A stretch of DNA of 64,000 bases from CAZAQV01 sp964487255 (GTDB lineage: Bacteria > Myxococcota_A > Polyangia > Polyangiales > CAZAQV01), in the NCBI GenBank assembly GCA_964487255.1, contig CAZAQV010000006.1, positions 124,001-188,000 of the forward strand, read 5' to 3'. Below are positions 8,148-17,308 of this stretch, piece by piece (the stretch's first letter is position 1; each line of letters opens with the position of its first letter). The notes under the pieces are model-generated. The model saw only the letters and a program-made list of their open reading frames with translations. It did not search any database and was not told the DNA's origin. The translations under genes were made by a program, and so were the position numbers.

Positions 8148-11100
8148 CACGGATCGCATGGGATCGACCTTGCGAGGTTATCTCGTGTACCGACGAACTC
8201 GTCAAAGTGTATGGTTGCTGCATTCTTGCTGTAGCCGGTGGACCAGGGAAGAAGCCCGATGTCGTGCTCGTACACCGCAGTCTGCGAGCCCGCTGCCGAC
8301 GCGACTTGGCTGCCGTCTATTCCGAGCCGCACATTGCCTGTCGCAAGGTCAATGTCGACCTGCACACATGCCCACGAATCGTTGTGAGGAAGCTTCACGC
8401 CCGTGCCTTGGTACCCACCGTAGGGATAGCCAAGCAGCAGCTCGTCATTGTCGCTGATCGCAACGCCGACTATCGTGGCCCCCCAAGATTCGTAGATGTT
8501 GTAGTGCGTGCCAAGCTCGGGGCTCTGTGTCGTCGACGGGTAGTTGACATAAAAACGAGCGTGTACGTACTGCTCGGTGCGCGGGGAGTTATCGTAATTG
8601 TATAGATATGCGTAACCGTTGACGGGCGACTTAGCAGTAAGTTGGCCGTCGCTACCCCGATACGAGCCCACGGTAGCAGAAACGTTGTAGGCATAGTTCC
8701 ACATCGAGCTATCGTAGCTACCGGATTCGAACCCGTCGCATATCTCTACGGTCGTGTTCAGTGCCGCGCTGAGGAACTCATCGAAGTCCGTACCCAGGGC
8801 GTCGTCAACCACGGGGCTCGTGCAAAGGGTCTTGTCCCCAGACCAAGCGCTCGTCGAAAGGGACGGGTCGCAATGTTGGTAGAGATCATGGTCGGCAAAA
8901 AGTGCGGTGTCGGGTCGATTCTCGCCCGAAATGTAGCAAGTACCGCCAATCGTGCACACCTGAGAAGCATCATTGGCGCAAACCCCGGCGTTGCAGATGT
9001 CAGCGGTACATGCATTGCCATCGTCGCAGTCGGACCCAGTGATGCATTCCGCGCAAAGACCGGTCGAGGTGTCACAGATCGGTGCACCAGCGCCGCAGTC
9101 CGCATCGACCGCGCACTGCACACAAGTGTACTGCGTCGGGCTGCCCGCCGTAAGGTTACACGTCGGTGTCAAACCGTCACATTGAGCGTTCGAGGTGCAC
9201 TCCACGACCTCACCATAGGTATAGTGAAGCAGGCTTCGGTTGCCACTGTAGATGTAGCGGTCGCTGTAGTTGTACCCCAGAGGGTAGTTCAGCGGTACAG
9301 TGCAAGTCGTACTGTACATTCCGCCGCTCACTGTGACGGTTCCGCAGTTGTAGTAGGGACTGTAAATCAACGTCTCGACAGTCGCGCCATCCGATGCGTT
9401 CGTGGCGCCTGAGATGGTAAATGTCTCCCCGGGTGCCAAGACCCAATTGTTTGTCGGGGATGTCACCGTAGCCCACAGCGTCTCACACTGACCCGCTGCA
9501 TTGCACACGCCACCTTGACAATCGAAAGCGTCGTTGCAGTTCTGTCCATTGAGGCAGGTCGCGCCGCAGTTCGCACCACCACAGTCGATATCGGACTCCA
9601 CTCCATTGGTATAGCCGTCGAAGCAACTCGCGTTGCTCCAGGCGTAGGGATTCAGTGTCGCGCTGCAATACTCGTAGGGGTTCGGCGTGACCGTGTTGAG
9701 ATCGCCATCGAGCCAGCAGGAGTTATTGATGAAGCAATTACCAGCATCGAGTGTATTGCTGCATACATTGGCGGTGCACGCATCCGTCGTGCACGCAATG
9801 CCGTCATCGCAGTCAGTGGCCGATAGGCACTCGACCAACACAAAGCTGTCTGATGCGGAGGCCGTGTCACCGTTGTAGGTGATGCTGCCGCTCACATAGA
9901 CCGTATACGTCGCCCAGGTCGGGTCGGTCGTGAGCTCGCACTGCCAGGTGGTGGCGGTCGGACGCGTGACGTTGGTACACGAAGGCAGAAAGCCTCCTAC
10001 GTAGACCGAGATGGTCGGCAACACCCCGATGGGCGCGTTGGTCGTTCCCGTAAGGATGTGTACACCCGCTGTGGTGGGGTCAGGGACATACGGGTCGATC
10101 GTAAAGGTCAACGGCACGCAGACGTTTGATTGACAGACCGCTCCACTCGCAACCCCCGAACAGTCAGCGTCGACCTGACACTCGACACAGGTATTGGCCG
10201 GCGAGCAGCCGCCCGGCGCAGTTGCTGAGTCGCAGTCGCTAGCGGCGACGCAAGATTGGCCAGGCTGGCAGTACAGGCTGTAACGCAGGGCACAGAAACG
10301 CCCACAATCGACGTCAGACTCAAGGTTGGGGTGCGCCAAGGCGTCGTCGGCGACGTTGGCGCAGGCGGGCGTGTAAGCAGTGACGGCGCAGCCCGCTTCC
10401 CAGCCGGGCGAGTCGGCATTGAGTTCCGCGTAAAGCGTTGGATCGAGCGTGTAGAGACACTGATTGTTAGCCAATGTAAAGACGAAACCACCGGCGACAC
10501 CGTCGAGCGGTGGAACCGCAGAGATTGCCGCCGGAATCTCGCCGCTCAGTTGATTGTCATTGAGTCGAAAATCGACAAGGCTTGCCAAATTCCCAAAAGA
10601 TGCAGGAATCGGGCCGGTAAGAGCATTGTTGTAAAGATAGAAGTTGGTGACGAGAGTCAAGTTGCCCATCTCGGCGGGGAGCGAACCCGAGAACTGGTTG
10701 TTACCGAACTCAAAGTAGGTCAGCGTATCTCCGAGCTGCCCAATGCTTGTGGGTATGCTGCCGCTTAAGTTGTTGTTACGCAGCCAAAGCGACTGAAGAC
10801 TATCCATGTTGCCAAGCGTGGCGGGGAGCGAGCCGCTCAATGCATTGTCATGCAGGTACACCGTCTGCAGGCTCGTGACCGTGGTTATGGACTCCGGAAT
10901 TGCCCCTCCGACGCTGTTGTTATTCAAATCAAGGAGGGTAAGCGCCGGCATGCCCGACCCAAGCCAGGTGCCAGGCAGGCTGCCCGTGAGGTTGTTTCCA
11001 TTCAAACGGATAACTCCTACATTACCGCCCGAGCATTGAATTCCTGCCCAGCTACAAGGTGTGGGCGCAACCCCGCCAGCGGGTGCCGTCAGAACCTCTG

Positions 11101-12475
11101 GCCAGTCGGTGGTCCAAGTGGTCCCGCCACCGGTGGCGTTGTAAAGGTCGACCAGTTCTTGGCACTCGTTGACTGGGATTTGGGTCTGCGCAAGGCAAAC
11201 GTCATACGTACAGACGCCCGTCAGACACGAGTAGGGGATTTGACAGTCGGCATCCGTAAAGCAGTCCTCTCTCTCGATGCATAGACGCGAGGTTGTGACG
11301 CATACGGCGCCGCAATCGATGTCACTCTCGCCTCCGTTGAGCACGTTGTCCGTACAAGACGAGCCCGTGCATGCGCCACCGGAACAAACAGCAGAGTCAC
11401 AGTCAAGGTCGGAAACACATGGGTCGCCGCTGATGCAGGTAGGCCCGCAGATGCCGCCGCAGTCGGCATTGGTTTCACCTTCGTCAAGATTACCATTGCT
11501 GCATAGGCCTGGGTCGAGGTTGCCCGCTTCGTCCTGACAATAAAACTTTTGCTCAAATCCATAAACCTCGGGCGAGAGGCCGGTTGTCGAGAGGTTCAGT
11601 TCGAAGGTGAGGTGAAGATAGCGATGCCCGTTAATCTTCCCGGCCTTGACGAGTTCGTCTCCGATGTTGATGGACCCACCCAGGGGTGTCATCGAGCTGC
11701 CTCCGAGGGTAATCGGGGTATCGGCGAGGGCCTCCGTAATGCTCTCACCGGTGCGAATCTCCAGCGTCACGAAGGAGTCGTCAGGCGTAAGGCCCTCCCA
11801 CGAAAGCTCGTGCCAGTCGGTCTTGGGCCACGCGCCCAGGTGGCAACCCTCGTAGACGCGCGCGAATGTACCCTGTGTAGATGCCGGGTCAATGACCAAC
11901 GCACCATCGGTACCCGCGTCAGGATTGACGACGATGTTCGCAAGCTCTTGATAGCAACCCGAGTTCGGTGAGCGCGGCGCCAGTGGGTCCAGGCTCCGCG
12001 GCTTGGGCGTACGGTGTTCAACGCAAACGTCTAAAGTCGTGCTGGGGTCGGCAAAGTCATAGTCGCGTTCCACGACGCATTCGGGCTGGCAGATCTCACA
12101 GGCATCGTAGGGGTCTGTCCCATCGCCGTCGTTGAGCGTTCCGATTCGCTCTTGGAGGCCCTGTTCATTGCTTCCAATGCCCTTGGGGTCGTTGTCGTAG
12201 TCAACTTCGACGCATGCGGTCCAAAGGCCGCCGCTACACGTCCGCAGTCCGAGGCGACATTCATCAAGGTTTGGGCGGCATGTAATCTGTTGACCCTCAT
12301 CCGCACAATCGCAGCCCTCGGCGGGGCGCGCACAGATATCAGGCCCGCCGCCATCTTCGCTGATCGGTGGGTTGCTTCCGTCGCGGCTGAGATCGACTCC
12401 TGGAGGCGACTCGTCGCCACACGAAAGCAAGAAGAAGCCAAGGACGGGTACGATGAATGCCGCCGCGTACTTCAT
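8147..12475 (-). CDS. Giant lipoprotein with plant-type LRRs, Cys-rich modules and a jelly-roll C-terminus
   Basis: 1442 residues. ATG 12475 is chosen because MKYAAAFIVPVLGFFLLSC is a clean lipoprotein signal (lipobox LLSC) and AAGCAAGGCAG lies upstream. Disulfide-rich modules follow. At about 435-660 there is an LRR cap (LYNATGGGTTW, then PCSWAGIQC) and seven or so 24-residue repeats of the LTGxIPxxLGNLxxLxxLxLxxN type known from plant receptor kinases. Then come more Cys modules of the CxxxxDCDxG type and Ig-like segments. The last 230 residues (GYAYLYNYDN, SWACVQVDIDLATG, FDEFVG) resemble a LamG/concanavalin-like fold. A surface ligand-binding or adhesion role is inferred. It follows pilY1 by 53 bases, so it is probably co-expressed with the pilin genes. 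Confidence 0.85.
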   Translation of the reverse strand: MKYAAAFIVPVLGFFLLSCGDESPPGVDLSRDGSNPPISEDGGGPDICARPAEGCDCADEGQQITCRPNLDECRLGLRTCSGGLWTACVEVDYDNDPKGIGSNEQGLQERIGTLNDGDGTDPYDACEICQPECVVERDYDFADPSTTLDVCVEHRTPKPRSLDPLAPRSPNSGCYQELANIVVNPDAGTDGALVIDPASTQGTFARVYEGCHLGAWPKTDWHELSWEGLTPDDSFVTLEIRTGESITEALADTPITLGGSSMTPLGGSINIGDELVKAGKINGHRYLHLTFELNLSTTGLSPEVYGFEQKFYCQDEAGNLDPGLCSNGNLDEGETNADCGGICGPTCISGDPCVSDLDCDSAVCSGGACTGSSCTDNVLNGGESDIDCGAVCVTTSRLCIEREDCFTDADCQIPYSCLTGVCTYDVCLAQTQIPVNECQELVDLYNATGGGTTWTTDWPEVLTAPAGGVAPTPCSWAGIQCSGGNVGVIRLNGNNLTGSLPGTWLGSGMPALTLLDLNNNSVGGAIPESITTVTSLQTVYLHDNALSGSLPATLGNMDSLQSLWLRNNNLSGSIPTSIGQLGDTLTYFEFGNNQFSGSLPAEMGNLTLVTNFYLYNNALTGPIPASFGNLASLVDFRLNDNQLSGEIPAAISAVPPLDGVAGGFVFTLANNQCLYTLDPTLYAELNADSPGWEAGCAVTAYTPACANVADDALAHPNLESDVDCGRFCALRYSLYCQPGQSCVAASDCDSATAPGGCSPANTCVECQVDADCSGVASGAVCQSNVCVPLTFTIDPYVPDPTTAGVHILTGTTNAPIGVLPTISVYVGGFLPSCTNVTRPTATTWQCELTTDPTWATYTVYVSGSITYNGDTASASDSFVLVECLSATDCDDGIACTTDACTANVCSNTLDAGNCFINNSCWLDGDLNTVTPNPYEYCSATLNPYAWSNASCFDGYTNGVESDIDCGGANCGATCLNGQNCNDAFDCQGGVCNAAGQCETLWATVTSPTNNWVLAPGETFTISGATNASDGATVETLIYSPYYNCGTVTVSGGMYSTTCTVPLNYPLGYNYSDRYIYSGNRSLLHYTYGEVVECTSNAQCDGLTPTCNLTAGSPTQYTCVQCAVDADCGAGAPICDTSTGLCAECITGSDCDDGNACTADICNAGVCANDASQVCTIGGTCYISGENRPDTALFADHDLYQHCDPSLSTSAWSGDKTLCTSPVVDDALGTDFDEFLSAALNTTVEICDGFESGSYDSSMWNYAYNVSATVGSYRGSDGQLTAKSPVNGYAYLYNYDNSPRTEQYVHARFYVNYPSTTQSPELGTHYNIYESWGATIVGVAISDNDELLLGYPYGGYQGTGVKLPHNDSWACVQVDIDLATGNVRLGIDGSQVASAAGSQTAVYEHDIGLLPWSTGYSKNAATIHFDEFVGTRDNLARSIPCDP

Positions 12476-12528
12476 CTGCCTTGCTTCAAGCGTGGTCGGT
12501 TCGTTCTTCATTCGCATTACCTTCCCCA

Positions 12529-15500
12529 TCAGTACGCCGTCCCCGACCACGACAGGACAGAAATCTGTCTATCTTCTCGGGCAGAGCCCGAGGTCGTCTG
12601 CGAGATGGACGACTTGGGCACGGCGGTCGTTCCACCCGTGCTACCGATGGCGACGATTTCGGTCTGTCCACCCGAAATACCGCTCGGAGGCGCTGCTCCG
12701 CCATTACATCCGCCCACGCCTGCGGGTCGACCGTTACAGAAGTAAGGGTCGATATCGGCGGGGTCGGTCGTATCTGTACATGTCGGACGTCGCGTCACGG
12801 CCACGCCGCCAAAGACTTGGTTCTCAACCGCGGTCGCGCACAGCACGTCCCCCGTGCCATCGGAAAACACGCGAAGCGGGTCGAGGTCGCTGCCCGCGTA
12901 GGTCGGATCCGCCTCCTTGGCCCGTGTCAGGTAGTGCGCACCGCAAATCTTACCGTAGCCCACGCCGCAGGCATTTGCTGTCGCGGTGCTTTCGAAGGTC
13001 GTGAAATACAGAATACCGTCCGATAGCGTCATCGGCCCCGTGACATGCTCGTCGCTAAGGTCGATTTGCCAGTTGAGGCGCACGGTGGGCACGTAACGAG
13101 AGCCGTCAAATGTCAGTTTTTCGGTGAGCGAGACAATGCGGTTTGTGACGGGCGTGCCCGTCAGGTTATCCACGTCGCCCGTCGCCAGCATGATCACAAC
13201 CTCACCGGTTTCGTTGACCGAGAGAATCGGTGCGCCGATCACCGGCTGCGGCGTCAGGATGTCACCCACATTGGCGACGTTGAAGAGGTCAAAGATAGGC
13301 TCCATCTTCCAGTTCGTCTCCTCTGGGTCGGACATATCGAGACGCCACAAAATGCCGTCCGCGTCGGCCACGTAGGCCGCTTGGGCGAGCGTTCCCGGAA
13401 TGCCGGGATAGAGAGCGACTGAACCCGTAATCGGCGAATGCGGGCAGGTGTACGGGTCGTTGTGCTGCTGGTCGGCGAGGCTCGCACCGTTGGGCAGCGT
13501 ATATGGAGTTGCTGGCGCCCAACAATTGGCACTGTCATCGTTGAGGCCGAAGCTGCGAATCGTGCGACCTGAACCGATGTCAACCACCCATACTCCGCGA
13601 CCCGTTTCGCCATCGTTGAGCGGCCACGAGCGCCGCTCAGAGTTTGCGAAACGGTCGACCGACAGGTCCCAATCAACGTAAGGCACTGGAGGAGGACCGG
13701 CGACCGCGTCTGCATTCATCCCATTTTCGGTGCTACCGACGCGTGCACTCGGGTGAATCGCGGAAAGAGCGGCGTTGCCGGTCGAGCCCTGTGCTGCGCC
13801 ACCCGGCAAGATGGCGACGCCGCGTGTATAATCGCTACCGTCCGGATCCGCGAGTCGAACCTGGCCCAGCGCGGGCTGCCCGGTCGTGCGTCCCATGTCG
13901 AGCGGACTGAACTGCCAGAGGAACTTTTCATCATTGAGCTGCGGGTTGGTCACGTCGAGCGCGACGTAACCGTCGCTGCGACTCGAGTTCGCGCCGGTGA
14001 GCAAAACGGTTCGGTACTCGGTGCCCGTGGCGAGCGTACCGTTCTTTTGAAACACCTTGACGTCCTTGACGACAGGGGTCACGCGCATCACAGGCACACT
14101 GCCTTGCTTTGCCGCATCTTCGAGGAGCATCGTCGGCAAAAAGGCCGCCATTTCAAAGCCTGCCATTTCTGGCGTGTCGGTCGCGATGGTGCCGTCGTCG
14201 TTACTGTCCCACTCATTCGCCGTGATGGCGTGAATGGTGCCTCCATTGTCGTTGACGTAGACGGTGTCCGGACGGTTAAGGTTGAGCACGAAAAGCGCGT
14301 GCGCTTGGTCGGATGCTGCGGCCGTGGGTTTTCCGGTCACGAACACCGGCGACGAACCGTAGATATCCTTGATAGCAGGGCAAAATGCGGTCGTACGATC
14401 ACAGGTGCCAACGATCCAGTCGGTGACCGCTGTGGCAGCCGCATTGTCCGCGACGCCGTAGTCGGCAAAACCAACGAGCGTCACATCCTGCGACGAGGCA
14501 TTGTCCACACACGGGCGCTCCAAACAAGCAACACGCGTCGAATCGTCGCCAATACCGCCCATGTCCGTCGCGAGCGCGATCACGGGCGACGCGATGGTTA
14601 GCCGGGCGTCGGGCGAAGCGGTCGGACTGGCCGTAAAAACCTCTCGGTTCCCAGAAATCGCCTGCTCATCGACGAGTGCGTCGAAGTCGTCGACGTTGGT
14701 TCCGGCTTCTTCGCCTTCGAAGGTCGGTATCGGAGTTCCTCCCGCATCACACACATAGCGGACGCGCTCTAGAACACCCGCCTTGCCACCCGCTACTGTA
14801 TAGCCTGTATTGAACTGCGCTTGCACGCGACCGGTACTCGTGAGGACATTTGCAAACGTTGGCACCGAGCGCGAACTGATGGGTTGGGGCAGCACGTCAA
14901 TCACCCGACTGATCGTCGCCTTGAGCGTATCCGTCGTCGCCGGAAGGTAGCCGACGTAGTTCGGGTCGCTTGGATTCAGCTCCGGAAAGAGGTCAAGCAT
15001 GGCCGGAGACGTCGTAAAAAAGTCGGTCGTGCCGGCTTCGCCCATCGCTGAGAGTGCGGCCACCGCATCGTTTCCCTGACTGTCGATCTGCGGTGCGTTG
15101 GGGTCGACCTCAAGGCCGATGACAAACACGGCATCCAGTGCGCCATGCTTGGCGATGAGATCGCTAATGTAGTCTTCCGGGCGACGATAAGGACAGTCAC
15201 CGTCAAGTCCCACGCTGCCCGGGCTCCCTTCACAGAAGTAGGGGTAGCCACGTCCGTCTGCATTCGGCGCACCATCCGTGACCAAGATCATTACGCGCTT
15301 GCGGCAGCCGAGTTGCGTATCGTTGACCAAAGACGGCTCTTTGATGGTCAAAAGGTCGGTCAAGTCGTCTAGCATTGCCGCGGTCGGCGTGGGACCAAAG
15401 GGACGCAGACCTTCGAGCGTGCCTTCGTACCAGAGTTGGCAGGTGTTGGTGGCCGGATTGCACCGCGTGTTCGCGCTTGTGCACTCGGCATCAACCTTAC

Positions 15501-16329
15501 ATCCAAGCCCCGTGTCGGCACCAAAGCGCCCGACGATCTCGTCGTAGAAATTGGTGGCACCTGGAGAAACCCAACGCCCCTCGGTGGCCATCCGCCCGTA
15601 GATGGGCTTGACCGCAGGCGTATCGTAGAACCAACCACCAGCCGGCCCGCTCGCAGTCGTGTACGGGATGCGACCGTCACGGATACCAAGTTCCATATAG
15701 TGGGGTGGCTTGAGACAGCCAGGAAACGAAAAAGGCCGGCTGGTGCTGTACGACCACTGCCCGAGCGGGCCGCTCGAAGACAGCATGCTCTGGTCGGGAA
15801 CCGACGGCGCCTGCCCCGGCATCGTGGGTTGGCTGTCCATGGTGACAATACCGAACTGGATATGGTCTTTGTGAAGCGTGATCAGGCCGTTCGCCTCGCG
15901 TTGCGCGTTGACCGGGACGGGAACCGACGCTGAGTCGAGGACAGTCGGTTGGATATCCGGAAGGATATACCCCTGGTCGTAACTATAGATTTGCCCGTCG
16001 GTACGCGGCGTGACGGTGCAACTACGCCGAAAAGTCACGCCGTCGTCCTTGAAGTCGCCGAGGAGCGCCTGTGTGACGACGTCCCAGCGGGTCTCGAACT
16101 CGGTCGTGCAATCTGGCAAGCACTCGCGTACGCAGTCGGATCCCGAGTCGGTGCAACTGCAGGGCGCGGTCTTTTTGAGCATCGAGCCGGACGTGTCGAG
16201 CGCCATGATGACGTACGGCTTGACCTCCGTGTCGAGCTGGGCCTGTACGGCATGCGGGCTTAGCGAGGCGATGACGAGCGCGATCGCACCCGTGACCCAG
16301 CTCGCTATCTTTGTAAATTGTGTTCGCAT
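12529..16329 (-). CDS. pilY1: PilY1-like type IV pilus tip adhesin/assembly protein with VWA domain
   Basis: 1266 residues. ATG 16329 follows GAGGGACGAAGAGAG and gives a Sec signal peptide ending near VQA. The VWA region starts at about 37 with a MIDAS motif DTSGSM (Asp near 43). The C-terminal half has the PilY1 beta-propeller look: YVNDNGGTIHAI, GYVALDVTNP, then GVWVVDIGSGRTIRS and YVADADGILWRLDM. An EF-hand-like loop DSNDDGTIATDT (about 705-716) could bind calcium, as described for PilY1. In other bacteria PilY1 sits at the pilus tip with minor pilins and affects retraction, adhesion and surface sensing. It lies 13 bases after pilX in the usual minor-pilin order. Confidence 0.9.
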   Translation of the reverse strand: MRTQFTKIASWVTGAIALVIASLSPHAVQAQLDTEVKPYVIMALDTSGSMLKKTAPCSCTDSGSDCVRECLPDCTTEFETRWDVVTQALLGDFKDDGVTFRRSCTVTPRTDGQIYSYDQGYILPDIQPTVLDSASVPVPVNAQREANGLITLHKDHIQFGIVTMDSQPTMPGQAPSVPDQSMLSSSGPLGQWSYSTSRPFSFPGCLKPPHYMELGIRDGRIPYTTASGPAGGWFYDTPAVKPIYGRMATEGRWVSPGATNFYDEIVGRFGADTGLGCKVDAECTSANTRCNPATNTCQLWYEGTLEGLRPFGPTPTAAMLDDLTDLLTIKEPSLVNDTQLGCRKRVMILVTDGAPNADGRGYPYFCEGSPGSVGLDGDCPYRRPEDYISDLIAKHGALDAVFVIGLEVDPNAPQIDSQGNDAVAALSAMGEAGTTDFFTTSPAMLDLFPELNPSDPNYVGYLPATTDTLKATISRVIDVLPQPISSRSVPTFANVLTSTGRVQAQFNTGYTVAGGKAGVLERVRYVCDAGGTPIPTFEGEEAGTNVDDFDALVDEQAISGNREVFTASPTASPDARLTIASPVIALATDMGGIGDDSTRVACLERPCVDNASSQDVTLVGFADYGVADNAAATAVTDWIVGTCDRTTAFCPAIKDIYGSSPVFVTGKPTAAASDQAHALFVLNLNRPDTVYVNDNGGTIHAITANEWDSNDDGTIATDTPEMAGFEMAAFLPTMLLEDAAKQGSVPVMRVTPVVKDVKVFQKNGTLATGTEYRTVLLTGANSSRSDGYVALDVTNPQLNDEKFLWQFSPLDMGRTTGQPALGQVRLADPDGSDYTRGVAILPGGAAQGSTGNAALSAIHPSARVGSTENGMNADAVAGPPPVPYVDWDLSVDRFANSERRSWPLNDGETGRGVWVVDIGSGRTIRSFGLNDDSANCWAPATPYTLPNGASLADQQHNDPYTCPHSPITGSVALYPGIPGTLAQAAYVADADGILWRLDMSDPEETNWKMEPIFDLFNVANVGDILTPQPVIGAPILSVNETGEVVIMLATGDVDNLTGTPVTNRIVSLTEKLTFDGSRYVPTVRLNWQIDLSDEHVTGPMTLSDGILYFTTFESTATANACGVGYGKICGAHYLTRAKEADPTYAGSDLDPLRVFSDGTGDVLCATAVENQVFGGVAVTRRPTCTDTTDPADIDPYFCNGRPAGVGGCNGGAAPPSGISGGQTEIVAIGSTGGTTAVPKSSISQTTSGSAREDRQISVLSWSGTAY

Positions 16330-16342
16330 CTCTCTTCGTCCC

Positions 16343-17308
16343 TCAGTTGTTCGCATACGGAATGGTCAGCGCGTGTGCCCGTGCGCTGTTTGAAACCTCG
16401 TGATAGCCCGCCGTGCTGAAGCCGTCTGCAGCGTCATTGTTGGAGAAATCACCATCACCATCGGTGTCGCTGTTGGGCAACCACAAGCGCAGCGACGATT
16501 GCGCGGTCAGTGTGACGCGGCGCGCGTGTTTGGCCGCGGTCGTGCCCAGCTCTTGACCTGCGGTCGGCGTTTCCAAAAGCATCTGGTCATAAGCACAAAT
16601 GTAGAAACTCGGAAAATACGAGACGCTCATGCCTTGGGTCGGATCGGCCGCGTCGGGACGAGCACCCAAACTCTCCATATCGATCGGCATCGCACCTTTG
16701 TACGAGGCGATTTCGGTCAGCGGAATGCGGGTCGCCTTCGGGTCGAGCGCAGGGTTGCCCGTATCGTAATAAAGACGGGGATCGATACCACAGGGCACAC
16801 GGTCGGTCCCTCGACCGAGGGTACGCTCAAAGGCTTGCTTCTCCGCGTCCCAGTCTTTGAAAGGCGCAGAGTCTTCGTCCCACACGGGTGCCTTGACGAG
16901 ATACTCGTCGATCGCCTCAGGCCCCTTGGCCTCGACCAACGCAAACACCGAATCGAGGGCGATTTCGGAGGCGGTCTCGGCCTGCACGAAGAGCTTGTTC
17001 CCGCCCACGGCGCGAATCTCGTACGAGGTAGATTGCACCGCAAACGTCGCCACCGCGGTCGCCGAGAGCAACAGCAGCATCACGATCAACATTGCAGCGG
17101 CCTCCGACTTCTGACGTCTTCGCGGGTTGCACCGTGATGAACGCTCTTTCGAGGGACCGATTTTGCTAGATGCAAAGTCGTTGTCACGCAGAAAGGCTAG
17201 CGAAGAACCATAAATAGCTCGTGATGAGCGTGCGCAGCCAAAGGAACCTGATGTGCTATCAGCACATCGCTGGTTTCGACGCGAAGCCGTGAAGAACCGG
17301 AAACTCAT
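16343..17308 (-). CDS. pilX: PilX-like minor pilin with a repeat-encoded leader
   Basis: 321 residues. The start ATG 17308 overlaps the pilW stop as ATGA. Residues 2-72 are encoded largely by two palindromic elements (17136-17210 and 17223-17303). The pilin-type hydrophobic helix begins near 70 (AAAMLIVMLLLLSATAVAT), followed by a PilX-like ExxALDSVFALVE helix and a C-terminal globular part. No in-frame ATG, GTG or TTG exists between codon 1 and the Met within the hydrophobic helix (codon 73), so translation must pass through the repeats unless a rare start is used. The predicted leader of about 70 residues is far longer than usual prepilin leaders. PilX-type minor pilins prime pilus assembly with PilV, PilW, FimT and PilY1. 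Confidence 0.83.
   Translation of the reverse strand: MSFRFFTASRRNQRCADSTSGSFGCARSSRAIYGSSLAFLRDNDFASSKIGPSKERSSRCNPRRRQKSEAAAMLIVMLLLLSATAVATFAVQSTSYEIRAVGGNKLFVQAETASEIALDSVFALVEAKGPEAIDEYLVKAPVWDEDSAPFKDWDAEKQAFERTLGRGTDRVPCGIDPRLYYDTGNPALDPKATRIPLTEIASYKGAMPIDMESLGARPDAADPTQGMSVSYFPSFYICAYDQMLLETPTAGQELGTTAAKHARRVTLTAQSSLRLWLPNSDTDGDGDFSNNDAADGFSTAGYHEVSNSARAHALTIPYANN
17136..17210 (+). repeat. Type 1 palindromic element inside pilX (TTTT hairpin form)
   Basis: Arms CGATTTTGC (17158-17166) and GCAAAGTCG (17172-17180); one T opposes G. It is flanked by GATGAACGCTCTTTCGAGGG and GCTAGCGAAGAACC. It lies in the pilX leader and is translated in the antisense direction as GSSLAFLRDNDFASSKIG. 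Confidence 0.9.
17223..17303 (+). repeat. Type 1 palindromic element inside pilX (GTG hairpin form)
   Basis: Arms GATGTGCT (17250-17257) and AGCACATC (17261-17268). Flanks GATGAGCGTGCG and GCGAAGCCGTGAAGAACCGG match the copy at 19508. It lies next to the 17136 copy and starts right after the pilX start codon in transcription order. Confidence 0.9.

Noticed and set aside
12152..13026. Long plus-strand ORFs antisense to the LRR lipoprotein and pilY1
   Set aside because: High GC codon bias creates open antisense frames across this area; the translations have no family features and basic, low-complexity composition.
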